From Phytophthora hibernalis (taxonomy: Eukaryota > Oomycota > Peronosporomycetes > Peronosporales > Peronosporaceae): 64,000 nt of DNA. The stretch spans positions 434,001 to 498,000 of the forward strand of contig JAAKBF010000076.1 in NCBI GenBank assembly GCA_012656075.1, read 5' to 3'. Both the position numbers and the translations under genes were made by a program. The notes under the pieces were generated by a model. The model did no database searches. It was given only the letters and a program-made list of their open reading frames with translations, and was not told where the DNA came from. Of the stretch, positions 10,910 through 22,400 are shown in pieces (the first letter of the stretch is position 1; each line of letters starts with the position of its first letter).

Positions 10910-12300
10910 CGTTCCGCTGTCGTTGTACGCTGTCGTTGTACGCTACCATGTTCGCTGCGGGGGTGGCCAGTTGCTACCCGGTCCATTGCCGCTGGTTGTG
11001 ATGGTACTGCAGGCTGTCTCGCTACCGCAGTTGCCTCTGTATCCGTCGTTGTCGTGAGCGCAGGTCGCCCTGTTGTGCTCGTGTCGCCTAGTGTCGCCGT
11101 GTTAGCAGCGTCCGTCTTCACAGACGTCGCCGTAGCCGTTGTCGGGTTCGCCGTCGTTGTCGCCGTCGTCGGCGGCGTGCGGAGTTCTCGGGGAGCTCTT
11201 AGAATGCGTCACCACTCCTGGAGGCGTCGCTGGAGTTCTTGTCCGCAACATTCCGTAACTGCCGTTTGTGACTGTCGTTCGTAACCTTTGTTCACCGTAA
11301 CTGTCCGTAACTCTCGTTCATTACAACCAAAATTGCCCTTGATCGCCTCGATCTGCTCGCAATCGCCAAATTCGTTCTTCGCACTTGTCAATTCTCCAGA
11401 TATCGTCTACAAACGCCCCTGCGTGACCACCATGCAACGTTGTCTTCTTGTGTTACCCTGCACGCCGGGGTTGTGCCAATTACGCGAAGTACGTCGGACG
11501 CAAGTGAGGAAACGGAATCTGCGTTGAAAGACGCAAGTGGCACCGAGTGTCACAACGAACGGACGAACGAATGGAAGACTTACGTGATTAACTACGTGGA
11601 GCCAAGCCTGGACGGACAGCGGCGAGGAGTTGGACAGGGCAGTCGAGCTACCCAAGTTTGCTGAAGACCGCGACTCGAGGACGGGCGCCAGAGGTGTAGA
11701 GGTCCGAGTGGTTTAGTGAGCGTCGCCGACGACTCGTAGTTTCGACTGACACGGCAGCGAAGTGTAGGAGATAACGGTAGGTAACGAACGGAGTGTGTTG
11801 CTGTTGTTGAACAAAATAAAGTAGGTCGTGTTGCCAGACGGGCACACACCGGCGCGGTGGACAACGATTGTCACCGACGGCCAGACGCAAATTCGGTTGT
11901 GAGCTCTCGCTCCGTTCATCGGCCACTCCGCCCGTTCAAAACCCGTCGATTCATCAGTCTTCGGTTGCCTGCCAGCCGATCGCCGAGCACCTTCAAGGTC
12001 ACTCTTCGTCCAGTCAGCTCCGTTCGTCCGCCCATTCTGCCGTCGACCCGCTTCTTTCAGCCAGTCTCCGTCCGTTCGCCCGTTCACCCAGCCACTGCTC
12101 ATCTCGCCCAGCCAGCTGCCGTCCGCCAGCTCATCACATCCGTCGTTGCGTGCATCTTCGGGCACCGTCGTGCAGCCCTGTTACAACATCATGATCGACA
12201 CCATAAAAATCACAATAAACTCATGACGTCAATGCCTCTACCGGTCGTGTTGCTCATGGCTTTAAAGTTTGAAGCAAATAGCCGTCAGCGTTGGTAGTGC
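10910..12300 (-). other. Leader/LTR region of the reverse element
   Basis: No convincing gene. The - strand near 11120-10906 encodes only Thr/Ala-rich low-complexity sequence that may be the extreme N-terminus of gag. A short tandem duplication (GCTGTCGTTGTAC, 10916-10943) and a TGGCGCC primer-site-like motif (complement of 11685-11691) are present. The many open frames on both strands are compositional. Confidence 0.35.
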
Positions 12301-12474
12301 TGAGCTTGGCTACTCAGCAGTCTAATGACCCCACCTGATGTTCTCGGCGTAGGCCTTGACACTTAAACCAAATCTCCGGTTAATACAGTTCAACTTTCCT
12401 GTCAAATGAAGACGTTCATGTTTGAAACCCAAAACACTCCCTTTCCCATTCAAGAACTTGGTGTCTCGGGGAAG

Positions 12475-14367
12475 ATGAAGCTTTGCTGTGCGATTGTTGG
12501 CAAGAGGGGGAGCGTGTTCACTGTCGATATCGACCCGGAGCAGTCGGTGAAGGGCTTGAAGAATGCGATTAAGGATGCGAACGAGGAAATCACGGGCGAC
12601 GCAGACAAACTACAGCTCTTCCTGGCGAAAAAGACGGACGGTTCATGGCTGATGGAGACTGAGATTAAAGGACTTGTGAACAGCACCACTGACCTGACGT
12701 ATTTGGGTATTCCTGACGCGAAACTCGGCGTGGTTGGTCTATCAGAGGAAGACGTGCAGGTCCAAGCCGATGAGTGCCACCAAGTTGCAGCTAGAAACGG
12801 CCCTGAACACGTATTGGTGGAAGTGCCTGAAACTTACTCGCCAAACAAGCGGATTCGCTTGGGAAATAGTGAAAAGTTAGAGAATGTGCCTCAAGTTGTC
12901 ATCAATAACGGTGTGAAGTATGTGACTCTGCCAGAAATGTTGCTGGAGAAGTGCGATATGGACTGGCACGGTGACTTGATGCTGTATTGTCGACCTCAAG
13001 TGCATGAGCTGTGGAACTTTTAAGGGACGAAGTGGTCAAGAAAAAATTAGAGGGTTCATCGTGGGACCGCCCGGCATAGGCAAATCTGTTTGCACGTTGA
13101 GTTTTGCGGCTTCCTTGGATCACGAGGAATGGAATGTCGTTTGGGTTCATTTTGGTGCATGGGTCACTTCTTGCTTTGTCCTTGGGACCAAAAATATTGG
13201 CTCCTTGACGACCTAAGCAGATTTGAGTTGCCTCGTGTCGTCGGTAAAAAGCGTTTCTTGTGTGTGGATAGATACAAGCGTACCGACGATCAGCCTGCTT
13301 TTATGAGGAACATTTTTGCGTATCTCAACCCTGACGACGTGTTTGTGACTTGCTCCGCGATGGCTACTCTGGAAACGAACGCAGAGGATGACGCTCATGT
13401 CAAGATGCAATACTTTTTCATGAGTTCGTGGGCGCTAAACGAATATCAAGACGCCATCACCGATCAAGACTTTTATGCCACGGTTGCCGACAAGTTCGAT
13501 GGGGTAAGTGTCTCCGATGTGAATGACGAAGACGACGACAATAATGAGGAGTTGAGTGAGGATGATAAGAAGAGCCGTGCCTTGGCAGTGAAGTTCTACC
13601 ATGCTGGTGGATCGTGTTTGTTGATGTTTGGATATCTCACGCAAAAAGTGAAAGACTTGTTGAAGTGGACGGTTGATTTTATGGACCAAAATGGGCTCGC
13701 CAGCAATTGCTCTATCGCTTTGCACAGCGATTCCACCAACCTGCTTTTTGGCACGCAGTATGACTCAATAGGCAGACGGTTCCCAGTGAACTCGTATGTG
13801 GTGTCTCTCTTTGCGCAAAAACCTGGAAAGGAAGTCCTTGAGCAGTTGACAAGTCGTCTCAATAGTTCAAGCAATCCCTTGGCGTGTAGTTCTCTCTTTG
13901 AATGGTATTTACTCGCATCAGTTCCAAAGCGAGCGGTGGAATTGTTCGTTGGCCGTCAAGCTGCAAATATGCTGCCTCAAGCGAGGGTCCTCCATTTTAA
14001 TCCTTACAAACGGTTCAAAACGTTGACCGATCGACAGATTGAAGGAAATCAGAGCTGGTTGCAGCCTGTTGCATGGCACCAAGGGGGCTACGAAGCCATG
14101 TATTTCGACACGGAGACAGGAGAAGTCATCTTTATCCAGGCTCCCCGATCGGACAGGCACGATTTCGAGACGCGCTGCTTTCACGATGTGCTACTCAAGT
14201 TGCAACAGGCAGGAATGCAGATTTCTACCGTGGTGGTGTACTGTGTGGTCAATCCGACGCTGCTTCCGAACTTCGAGTTGAGCTCGGTTGATGATCTCAA
14301 CTTATTGCAGCAGTTTGATGCGAGCTGGACGGGTCCGGTAGCGCGATCGTTTGGTCCAGTATGGTAA
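12475..14367 (+). pseudogene. Crinkler (CRN) effector gene, frameshifted
   Basis: CRN proteins are secreted oomycete effectors that act inside plant cells. Start chosen at 12475 (MKLCCAIVG), matching the conserved CRN start; an in-frame ATG at 12406 would add 23 unusual residues. The ubiquitin-like N-terminal domain carries LFLAK at residues 48-52, and the HVLVEVPE motif closes the DWL region at about residue 112. The C-terminal half has a P-loop (GPPGIGKS, about 13060-13083) of an NTPase domain. It ends in a region (WHQGGYEAMYFDTE, VIFIQAP, 14060-14367) that by its pattern resembles the restriction-endonuclease-like domain described for CRN C-termini. A stop at 13021 and frame changes at about 13045 and 13150-13200 break it. 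The first is in a T run next to the family-typical ELW-F motif. It is a sibling of the gene at 41283. Confidence 0.85.
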
Positions 14368-14590
14368 AGTGTCTTTCGGGCGTATCTACCGGTAGGATAT
14401 TGAGCGATAACCTTTTGAAAGTACAAATGCATCCACGCTCCAACACTTTGCATGTGCGTTTTCATCTCTAGGATATATTATACTAAGATTACAAGCCAGG
14501 CCTCTAACTACCGAGGCGCGGACGTGGGAAGCAACATATTTCCCGAGTTCGAGATCTTAAATACCTTGCCAGAGTCCAGATCGGTCACTG

Positions 14591-17117
14591 TCATCGGGGT
14601 GGTAAGACTACATCGTCAGGCTTCTTTGATACTGTGCCATCGGGTGAAGCCCTCGTGCCCGACGCTGCAAAGCCGTTACCCACTTTGGAGTATCCGAGCT
14701 TCAGTCGACGACGATGTGCGTTGCGAAGCTTCAGCAATACCGGGTGGCTGCACAGCGCCAGCACTTCGCACACGCTCGTGGTCAGGTCTTCTGGCGAAAG
14801 AAGCGCGAGTGTACGGCCTACCGTAGCGCTAACCTGCTCAGCACTATGCTGAGCAGCATCGCCACAGCCTGCTAGCGCTAGAACATCATCTTCTGCGGAA
14901 CTGCATAGCGCCAGCGCCACACAAAACATGCCTTCAAGTCCCAGCAGCAGACACACGTCCCAACAGCATAGCAGAGTATCATACCGTAGCTGTGAATGCG
15001 AAGCCGTCAGAGTCACGTCCGAGAAGAGAGTTGGGAACCACTTGTACGCCAACAAGCACACTGGTAACCCAGCACGCTCAAGTGCCGCGTGAAAGTTCGG
15101 CAAATGAAGACGCGCCACTTCTTGCAGGACATCACCCACCTCGACAAGCGACCGGAACAGATCAAAGTGGTCACGTCCCGTGCCATCACAGCAAATGCCA
15201 AAGACGTGAGGCAAAATCCGCGCCACAATGCCACGAAGGAACCTAAACGCTTCCACTTCGTCATTATCCAGCACCTCCAACAAAATGAATGCCAGTCCGT
15301 TCATCCCCTGCATATAGAAACACGAGGACGATGACGAAGATCCTGCGGAAGACGGCGACACAGGATCTTCATCTGTTCGCACATCTAGCGAACAACTTGA
15401 CAAAAAGCATGCAGGACGTGCTCCAGTCGTTCTAGACGAACAGCACGCTCATTATCGTCAAGCTTTGGAGCACCCGCCGACCCAGCTAGCCATTTCACGG
15501 TTCGAGGAATATCTTTCTGCACTTGCAAGTCATCTCTACAGAAACAAGTCCAAAAATAAGGATGAGTGTCCATGATTTCATCAAAATACCATTAAAAACA
15601 AACGTACTCCTCAGAAAGTGGTGTGCAGGTTAACTGCTTGAAGTTTTCACAGTTGTCAGCATCATTCGGCGCAGGATTCAATGCCCAGCGAAAAATCTGT
15701 CGCCAATACTTGGTACGCAGTGTTGTATTTTTCTGCATGAGCTGCAGGGCCTCAATAAACCGGCCGCTCGATTGAAGAACTCGCAGCATTTCCGTGAGCT
15801 CTCTGTCAGGCAAATACGCAGCTGACTGTGTGGCGCTTGTCCAGTCCTCCGCCGACGGAAGTAATAGCGCGCCATCCACGGGACTGAGCTCGCCATCGTC
15901 TTCATCTCCATCACTTGCGTCTTCGATATCAGCACCAAAACCTACGGCATCGTCACCTTCCTCCATGCCTTTGAACGCTTGATCAAGGTGGCGCATATTC
16001 ATCGAGCTCTGGAGCTGCAACGCATCTAAATCGAACGAGCCTCGAGCTAATGCACCGCCGGGTACTAATCCCTCCGCTATTGTGATGGCACGCTGGATTG
16101 CGTCTGTCCACGCTCTTCGATCTGCCTCGGATCGCGCTTGGAATAACATGGAATGTGCTTGCACCGTCACCATGAAGCAAAATTTACGATCTGATACCAG
16201 CTCATGCACAGGCTTCACCGAGCTCCCGCTGCTCAACAGCAGTACTCTCTTCGTCTTGCTATTCCCATGTTTCCTGCTGTTTCCTATGGCCATAGGCGTT
16301 TTGACCTTCAACTGACACGTCAAGAGATCCCCGATAAATCCACCACTTGTTCCTTCCAATCCATGCGAGACGACTTGCGATACCTCGCCAACGACTTTAA
16401 CTGGGTGAGCGGACTTGTGTACAATTTGGCTCGGAGCACGCCGCACTTTGCAGGACTTCTCAGAAATCTCAAGGACAGAGGTAACGTCCCCGTGGACTCC
16501 AGCAGCAGCTTCCTCACTTCAACCGGCGTCAAAGTCTGCAACGAAACTCCATTGGCACTCACCAACATGGATCCTCGAGGCACGTGTACTCCTGCAACTG
16601 TCAAATTCTGCGCCGTCTTGACGCAACATTCGTGGATCCACTCGTACACGGAGCTCAAATGTGCCATATCGCCTCGTTGAGGCATTTTCACCTCAATAAA
16701 CTCGCTCTCAGGCTCAATAACTGCCGAGTCGCCCTCCCAGTGCATGGGACTTGGTCGTCTCGGGATCGTCAGCGTCAAGGCAGCAGACCGCAGAGCTGCG
16801 ACCCACTTTTTCATGTCTTCGGCCTGTTTCGCACTAAGTACGAATTTTAATGTGATTTTTGTCGAAGAATTGGCGAAATTTTCTTCCTTCACTTGGAACG
16901 CATGGGGCCGCCCCGCCAATGGGAAGGGCAACGTCTTGACAGCACAGCGACGCACGTCCAGCTCCCGTCTGAGCGTCATGCCGCTGCTGCGCGCTCTGGC
17001 CGACGCGTCCGCCTGGTACTCGCGCAACATTCCGCCCTCGGCCAGCACCAGATAGCGCTTGTGCCAGCCGCGCAGGAGCTTGCTGCGACCTTCGCGCGAC
17101 CATAAGACGCCCTCCAT
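14591..17117 (-). CDS. PH-PDZ-PH-TBC domain protein, Rab GTPase-activating protein-like
   Basis: Four exons. Exon 1 starts at 17117 (MEGVLWSREG). It encodes a PH domain (residues about 1-110, ending KKWVAALRSA) and a PDZ-like domain (about 170-225, VAGVHVPRGSMLVSANGVSL). Exon 2 (to 15608) carries a second PH-like half (SVKPVHELVSDRKFCFMV, RRAWTDAIQRA), very like the PH domain of ACAP proteins. Exons 3 (15535-15397) and 4 (15307-14591) encode a TBC domain: QKDIPRT, then FCQGMN formed across the splice, then YDTLLCCWDVCLLLG. Introns: 15607-15536 (GTACGT...TGTAG) and 15396-15308 (GTTGTT...ATGCAG) are well supported. The first intron is less certain; GTATCG at 16383 to AACAG at 16277 restores the frame. 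TBC proteins switch off Rab GTPases on membranes, and PH domains bind phosphoinositides. It is divergent from RRP1. Confidence 0.85.
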
Positions 17118-17299
17118 GAAGAAAATGTAATGCGGAATGAAGACGTTTGGAGAGGCGTGGTTTTAGCCAATGAGACGATGGAGAGCTGTGATTGGCGGAG
17201 TTTTGACCAATCAGAAGGGTATGAGGCTGCACCACTCAATGGACGGCATTCCTCCAATTGACTCGTAGACGACACTTGAGTTCCTTGCTCATTGACGCC
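17118..17299. promoter_or_regulatory. Bidirectional promoter with CCAAT boxes
   Basis: 182 bp separate the divergent ATGs of the TBC gene and RRP1. It contains CCAAT at 17167, ATTGG (reverse CCAAT) at 17191, CCAAT at 17207 and CCAAT at 17253. CCAAT boxes are NF-Y binding sites. Their clustering in a short shared intergenic region suggests coordinated expression. No TATA box is seen. Confidence 0.55.
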
Positions 17300-19152
17300 A
17301 TGGAGAACGCCGCCTCCCGCTTCGGCCAGCACCTTGCGCACACCGGTACACAGAGATTTAAGCTGCTGAGTTTCTTATTCGTTGTGCCTTGTTGGACGTA
17401 AATGTGCTGACTATTATTTTGCTTTGATTCTTTCTTATTTGGTGGTGATTCCTATTTATAGAAAAGAAGTACCGTGACCGCGCCTTGAAGAAGCTGACTG
17501 TATACTTAACCAAGAAGAAGGACTGGACGGACCTGGAATGGGACAAGCTCTGGAAGGCGCTCTTCTACTGCATGTGGATGAGCGACAAGCGTCCCGTGCA
17601 GGAGGAGCTGTCGTCCAACTTGGCGTCTTTGGTGCACAAGGTGCCGGAGCCTGAAGCGGCGCTCGAGTTCGTGCACTCGTTTTTCCGGACCATGCACCGC
17701 GAGTGGCACGGCCTGGACGGTCTCCGCCTGGACAAGTTCTACTCGCTCGTGCGCAAATTCGTGCGTGAGAGCGTCGCGCTGCTGCGCGTGCAGGACTGGG
17801 ACGAGGAGCTCGTGCAGGAGTTCGTGACGATCCTGTCGTCGGAGGTCGTGAGCCAGTTGCCCAATGGTTTGCGCATGCACTTGGCGGATCTGTACCTGAC
17901 GGAGATCTACAACGCGGCGGACAAGGACGTGACCACGGAGGCGCTCGTGACGCTGCTGGAGCCATTCTTCACGCTGCTGAGCGGCGAGTACGACAAGACG
18001 GTGTTTAAGCGCGTCAAGGAGCTGGTTTTCGAGGATATGCTGACCAAGTACAAGTTCGGTCCTCAGGCGGAGAAGGAAGAAGAGGAGGAGGAAACGGACG
18101 ATGAGGAGCAGGAGGAGGACAAGGTCTTTGAACAGGTGGACGTGGCGCAGGTGCAGCACCGCATTTTGCGATTGCTTCTGCGGACGACACGGCTGAACGC
18201 AACCGCTCGGCTCTCTACACGCTGTACAAGAAGTTCTTTACGGTCACGCACATCGATTCATTCCAGGCTGCACAGGAGGAGGCTGCCAATCCTACCAAAA
18301 AGACGAAGAAAGAGAAGAAGCAGAAAAAGCCGAAGGAGGAGGAGGCCCCCAAGCTCGAGGAGTCTACGAAGGCTGACGATGCTGGCGAGAAGAAATCGAA
18401 AAAGTCCAAGAAGCGCAAGACCAAGAAGGATGCTGAGGTCGCTGAGACTGAAGTAAAGAAGATTGAAGAAGTGAAGGAAGAAAAACGAGTCTCCGGCTAA
18501 GCGGAAATCCAAGAAGCAGAAGATTGCTGCCGAGACTAAAAACGACGATGTTGAGATGAAGACGCCTCCTGTCGAGCCCGAGAAGAAACAGAAGAAGCAG
18601 AAGAAGCAGGAGGAAGCAATGAAGGCCGAGAAAATCGAGAAGAAGGCAGATAAAGTGGAAAAGGTAAAGGAAGAGAAAAAGGCGAAGAAGGCTGCCCCGG
18701 TCAAGGAGACGGAGAAGAAGGAGAGCTACACTACGGTGACTAAAAGCGGCAAGAAGTTCAAGCGATGCGGCACGTGCGGAGGCTATGGCAAGGGTTTGGT
18801 GCCCAAGGACAAGTTGCTGTGCGGCCACTGCGAACGCACGCAAAAGACACAAAAGAAGAAGTCTGCTTCTGCTTCTAAGAAGCGGAAGGCGGAGTCGCAG
18901 GCCCAAGCTGCACGGGAGGAGCAGGAGAAGGCAGAGTCAGGCAAGAAGGTGACGTTCGGCAAGAGCAAGGCGCTGCGGCACGAGGTGTCGGTCAAGCGTC
19001 TCAAAGCTTCGGCGAAGCGCGAATCTGTGACGAAAGAATCGGAGGACATTAAGGGTGTGCTGAAGGCTACCACACCGTCGCCGGTTGCATCTAAGAAGTC
19101 GAAGAAAACGAAGTCAGGCAAGGGACGCAAGATGGCTGCGGACTTCTTCTAA
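17300..19152 (+). CDS. RRP1: RRP1/Nop52 family ribosome-biogenesis protein
   Basis: RRP1/Nop52 proteins act in the nucleolus in pre-rRNA processing for the 60S subunit. Exon 1 is 17300-17345 (MENAASRFGQHLAHT). The intron is 17346-17461 (GTACAC...TATAG). Exon 2 begins EKKYRDRALKKL. The Nop52 domain spans about residues 8-215, with the hallmark LWKALFYCMWMSDK at about 40-53. The rest is a very Lys/Glu-rich tail with a CxxC...CxxC cluster (CGTCGG at about 18770, CGHCER at about 18822) that could bind zinc, and ends MAADFF. The frame is broken at 18164-18167 (T run) and 18481-18485 (A run). In both cases the sensible reading resumes in the next frame, so missing bases in the assembly are likely. 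The start is supported by the splice phase. Confidence 0.88.
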
Positions 19153-19405
19153 ACAACCTGCACACAGACACTGCCAGGAGCAAGCCCTCAAGAAGTATTG
19201 CTAGCAGTGCATCTCATAGAACGACAAGGGCATTACAGTCCGCTATACTTGGCAACGAGAAAGTATTTTGCATTGTTCGTGCGTCTGTCCGTATCCGTTG
19301 TTTGGACTACCCCGACACAATCACCCTACTCCTCTGTTTGAGCTCATTGCTCATCTGGACAGATAATTTAGTTGCCGCCACCGTCGGCAAGCTGAAATCA
19401 TCACG
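19153..19405. other. Convergent 3' intergenic region
   Basis: About 250 bp between the stop of RRP1 (+) and the stop of the ankyrin gene (-). No gene or clear motif is seen. Confidence 0.6.
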
Positions 19406-22400
19406 CTACACCACCTCTGTCGCAGGGGGCACCATGGTTTTATCATTATTTGCTGAAATGTCACCGACATCACCAACATCAGCAGAAATTCCACGTTCCT
19501 CCTGTGGCACACCATTCTCGCAGTCAACAACCTTCAGTGCTGCTATACCATCGACAAGTTGTTCAGAATCTGCGGATTCATCAGCAGGTGATTTACCAGG
19601 AGATTTACGCTCGTCAGGCTTCACGACTTCAGGTAATCTGACCGCTTCCGCACCATCGCTGGGTTTACTTCGAGCAATGGAGCAACTGGTGCTGACACCA
19701 CTGCCCGCGAAGATTTGACAAAGGGTTTCCATAGGTAATCGTGGAGAAGACATTTCATAGGTATCCAGCGGTCCGATAAACGCGGGGCGCTTTAACTTGC
19801 CCCCATCGACAGCAATTCGTGGCTGCCATGATACACAAACATCCTTCGGGGATCCAAACTCCACCCACTTGCGAATCGATGCCACACAATACGTGTCTGT
19901 CGGAATACTCGGATCCACTCCATTGCGCAACAGTAAGTCTGCAATATCCGTGTGTCCGAATGCAAACGCATATGCGAGGGCCGATCCTTCGTTCCAATGA
20001 TAATCGACAATGTGTTCGCCCCCGCGCTTAATCATGAATTCCATCAGCCGTGGCAAACGTAGGATACACGCGACCTGGAATACTGGGGCGAATTGGAATG
20101 CAAAAGCACTGGGCGTAGTACTTTCGTGTCCATTTTCTTTGATACCTTGCCACTGACCTATCAAGTAAATAACCATAGCTTCAAGACCGCGTGATACGGC
20201 GCATTCGATTCCTGCCTCCAAGAAATCCAAAAGTGGTTCCCGTCGTCGACACAATAATCGCTGAACTTCCAGGTGCTGCCGACGAGATTAGAGTTTTCAC
20301 AACCTCAAGCCGATTCCACCGTACAGCCTGCATGAAGTTGCGGCGTTGTACTTGGTATGTTAGACTGCGAAAAATCTGGGGAAGATGCAAGTTTGCTAAT
20401 AAGTCCACCACCTGCGCATTGCCAACCTCACACGCGAAGTCGAAGATGGATTTCCGAGGAAACCGCCAAGATCGTATGGATGTTCGGACCAATTCTTTTC
20501 CTCGTCGTGGCGGTTCTGACTTCAGAAGTCGACCAGCATGCATCCTCTTCCATTTGCAACGCCATTCTACTGAAGGTTTGGCATGCTTTTTCGATAGTTG
20601 TAGCTTGAATTCCAGAGGAAGTTTTCCTCAATAGTAGAAGCGCTCACCAGTCTGACCTTCTCGACAGGTGGCATATGTTTGCAAGAAAACGAGTACCACC
20701 CCGGTAACGCAAACCACTGAAGCAGACCAGCTATGTCGAATTCAACTGTGTATGGATGCGCGCTAGGTCGCCTGAGTGATCAATAGTTGCGTAAGGATCA
20801 GCGCCGAGCTCACAAAGCATGCAGACCACCCGCAGTCTGCCGAACGCAAATGCGTACACCAGCGGTGTGTATCCTAACTGATCTTGCACATTTACGATGG
20901 CTTGGACGCTTGAAGCCGTGGATTCAGCGCCAGAAAAATCCGTTTGAACTTCTTTGGCTGCCCCCTTGACTAGTAATTCCAGAGTTTCTTCGTCACCGTA
21001 GATAGCCGAGTAATGTAAAACAGAACGTCCAAAGCAGCACCGCATTTCACACAGTAAATTATTGTTACGCTCTTCGTTGAACAAATTCATAAACCATCGA
21101 ACAACCGGGAATGACCCATGTCGTGCAGCCACAAAAATTCCAGCTTCTCCGTTCGCTGTAAACAGTTCATCATGCGATTTCTGGTGTGCTCGGGAATGTA
21201 ATACAATCAGAATAGCCAGTCGATTGCACTTGGCAGCATATAACAGCGCTGTCAAGCCGTCATGGCAGCGTATATTGAGCGAAGCTCCAGCAGCTAACAG
21301 CATACTGGCAACAACCTCATGGCCATGAATGACAGCAAGATGTAGAGCGGTTCGACCACGAGCATCAGGTACATCTATGGCGGTGGCTTTCACCGAATTC
21401 GATTGCAGTTTTGCCAAAAGAAGACGACAGACAGCCTCATCCCCACCTACAGCAGCCAAATGGAGTGGCGTCTGCTTATTTTCATCCTCTGCCAGTAGGT
21501 CAAACCCTCGTAACTTGAGTAGTTGAATCACTGTAGGTATCTCCAAGCTGTTAACAGCGTGGTGAAGTGCCGATTTCTGGCTCCACTCAGCCTTCCGACT
21601 TATAATTTCTTTCGGATATTCCTCAAGAATCACGTTGACAACAGCCCAAAACTTCTTTGCAAGTTCTATTTCCTGGGTGAAAGTAGCAGCTAGGAATGAT
21701 GCCGAAGTCAGCATTTGATGGACAAGGTCCGAATTCATGGCACCAGGAAACACTGTCTTTTGCAAGAGCGTTTTCATAATACCCTGCACATTGAGAAGTA
21801 ATTCCTTGCCACCATTATGTTTCACAAATGCTGAAAATCGTCGCCAGAAACGCTGAGTCGAATGCTCACCATTCATCAAAAGCCGCGCTAAAAAGACTTC
21901 TGAATGGGGGACGGTAATTGCAGCTCCGTGGTCTAGTAGGAGCTTCACACCAGCAAACTGAGCAGTCTGCATTGCATAAGACATCGCCGAAATATGAGTA
22001 AACCCACATATCTCTGCTTCATCTGTACTAGCTTCGCAGGAAAATGTGTATTTGCTCCACCAGCTAACAGTTCCTGCGCAATCTTTAAGTTGCACGGAGC
22101 GTCCTGGGCAAAGCAGCAGACTAAAGCGCGGTCGATGATGCTTATTGCCCCTGATATCTTGTTCTGATTAATTGCAGACAGTAGGAATTGCACTACCGAT
22201 AGACCAAACGCATCCTTTCTCCCGCTAGCTACTTCGAGTGGGCTCTCTCCAATTCGGTTCATAGCAGTTAGGTCTGCGCCAGCTTCCACAAGAACTCGAA
22301 CCGCTAACAGTTCCCCGTCGACTGGCATGATGAAGCAGCGAGCTGTCAACATGCCCACTAGAAATTTGGATCCCGTAGTTGATGAATTTCTGAATTAGGT

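Larger units (their letters stand above)
7357..12300 (-). mobile_element. Second gypsy-type element in reverse orientation, decayed
   Basis: The - strand carries gag-like sequence (10909-8579) and a basic coiled-coil segment (8640-7556). About 1.4 kb of probable leader or LTR lies upstream (12300-10910). The pol region that should follow is missing: the - strand reading ends within about 200 bp of the end of the gypsy LTR at 7356. Either the forward element inserted here or the two were joined by deletion. A TGGCGCCCG-like primer-binding site candidate lies on the - strand at 11691-11683. High CG content and long random open frames on both strands explain the many overlapping ORFs here. Confidence 0.6.

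Noticed and set aside
18215..18906. Phe/Leu-rich - strand frames resembling membrane proteins
   Set aside because: Complement of the Lys/Glu-rich tail of RRP1.
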